Below, piece by piece: positions 8,495 to 9,047 of a stretch of 9,047 bases of DNA. Made by a program: the position numbers and the translations under genes. The notes beneath the pieces are model-generated. The model saw only the letters and a list, made by a program, of their open reading frames with translations, ran no database searches and had not been told where the DNA came from. This DNA is from Anaerolineae bacterium (GTDB lineage: Bacteria; Chloroflexota; Anaerolineae; 4572-78; J111). Numbering within the stretch: the first letter of the stretch is position 1; every line of letters begins with the position of its first letter. Location: contig JAGRCC010000014.1 in assembly GCA_020433785.1 (NCBI GenBank), forward strand, positions 1-9,047. The letters are read 5' to 3'.

Positions 8495-9047
8495 TTACTC
8501 ATCAACGGAGTCGTCTTCGTCTAATGTATTCCGCAGCAATTTGGCACGGCGACGTAGGGCCTGGAAATATTCGGTGTCGGTAATCTCGGTCACCTGGCGG
8601 GTTTGCTTGGCCTGATCGATTTCAATGCGCAGTTCGTTCACCTGCTGCTTGAGCCGCTGCTCGCGATCATAAACCTCGCGGGCCATACGCTGAAAAACAC
8701 GGGCTAAATGGCCCAGTGCATCGGCGCGGGCCGAGACTTCGCTCAAACTATCAGGATCAAAACATTCAGTCTCAACCGCGGCCGCCGCTTCGGTTAACTG
8801 CTCCACATGGCGCAGATATTCGACCTCCTGATCGCGGAAGCGCTTTTTCTCCAAACAAGCGCTAATCCTGGCCCGCAGCAGTACCGGGTCAAAGGACTTG
8901 GGCAAGTAATCCTCGGCTCCTAATTCAATGCTTTTAACAATACTGTCCATCTCGTCCAAAACCGAAATAACAATGACCGGAATATCCCGCAGTCCGGGGT
9001 CGGCTTTCATATGAGCCAAGACTTCATAACCGTCCATCTCCGGCATC
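8495..9047 (-). CDS. Response regulator, receiver domain plus HAMP-like coiled coil (5' partial)
   Basis: The N-terminus is outside the window; 183 complete codons before the stop are visible. It begins at the MPEMDGYEVL segment that directly follows the phospho-acceptor Asp of receiver domains, so the Met at 9046 is internal and the Asp itself lies beyond the edge. The switch Ser28 (VIVIS) and conserved Lys50 (YLPKSFD) are present. After the receiver comes a helix rich in charge, then a HAMP-like stretch (about 101-125, with ALGHLARVFQRMA), a coiled coil (about 125-150), and an end segment around TDTEYFQALRRRAK, finishing in an acidic tail (DEDDSVDE). No HTH, GGDEF, EAL or cyclase output is visible, though further domains could precede the receiver. 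It is the most upstream gene seen in the minus-strand series, 101 nt before the permease, and could accept phosphate from the downstream hybrid kinase; that pairing is inferred. Confidence 0.8.
   Translation of the reverse strand, partial: MPEMDGYEVLAHMKADPGLRDIPVIVISVLDEMDSIVKSIELGAEDYLPKSFDPVLLRARISACLEKKRFRDQEVEYLRHVEQLTEAAAAVETECFDPDSLSEVSARADALGHLARVFQRMAREVYDREQRLKQQVNELRIEIDQAKQTRQVTEITDTEYFQALRRRAKLLRNTLDEDDSVDE

Overview
The window (about 9 kb, fairly GC-rich, tightly packed) looks like chromosomal DNA of a free-living bacterium. The gene families, the HPSSFIL-type heptamer repeat inside a kinase gene and the long multidomain regulators fit Chloroflexota (Anaerolineae/Caldilineae-like) best. 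That is an inference from style and remembered relatives, not from a marker gene. No rRNA, tRNA, CRISPR array, insertion sequence or phage gene was seen.

Left part, plus strand (1-1571): the 3' portion of a tagatose-1,6-bisphosphate aldolase (LacD-type) gene is cut by the window edge. It ends in front of a strong 13-bp hairpin terminator (815-850). A stand-alone GNAT acetyltransferase (936-1571) follows with a clear ribosome binding site. The gap between them holds the terminator and nothing else that I can name.

Right part, minus strand (1608-9047): four genes read in the same direction. In order of transcription they are a response regulator whose 5' end lies outside the window (8495-9047), an AAAP/APC-type amino-acid permease with extra soluble domains at both ends (6186-8393), a PotD-like lipoprotein solute-binding protein (4973-6085), and a 1110-residue hybrid histidine kinase (1608-4940). 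The kinase has a large extracytoplasmic helical sensor resembling an HBM domain, then HAMP, HisKA, ATPase, two receivers and an HPt domain. Gaps are 101, 100 and 32 nt. The kinase runs convergently into the acetyltransferase with only 36 nt between the two stops.

The most interesting reading is a signalling and uptake module for polyamines or amino acids. The PotD-like protein has no PotA, PotB or PotC gene beside it in the window. Instead it sits 32 nt upstream of a membrane kinase with a large outside domain. That arrangement recalls periplasmic binding proteins that act as sensors (NspS with MbaA, TorT with TorS, LuxP with LuxQ). The permease and the response regulator upstream could be the transport and output arms. 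Gene order and domain content are visible in the sequence; the functional coupling is inferred.
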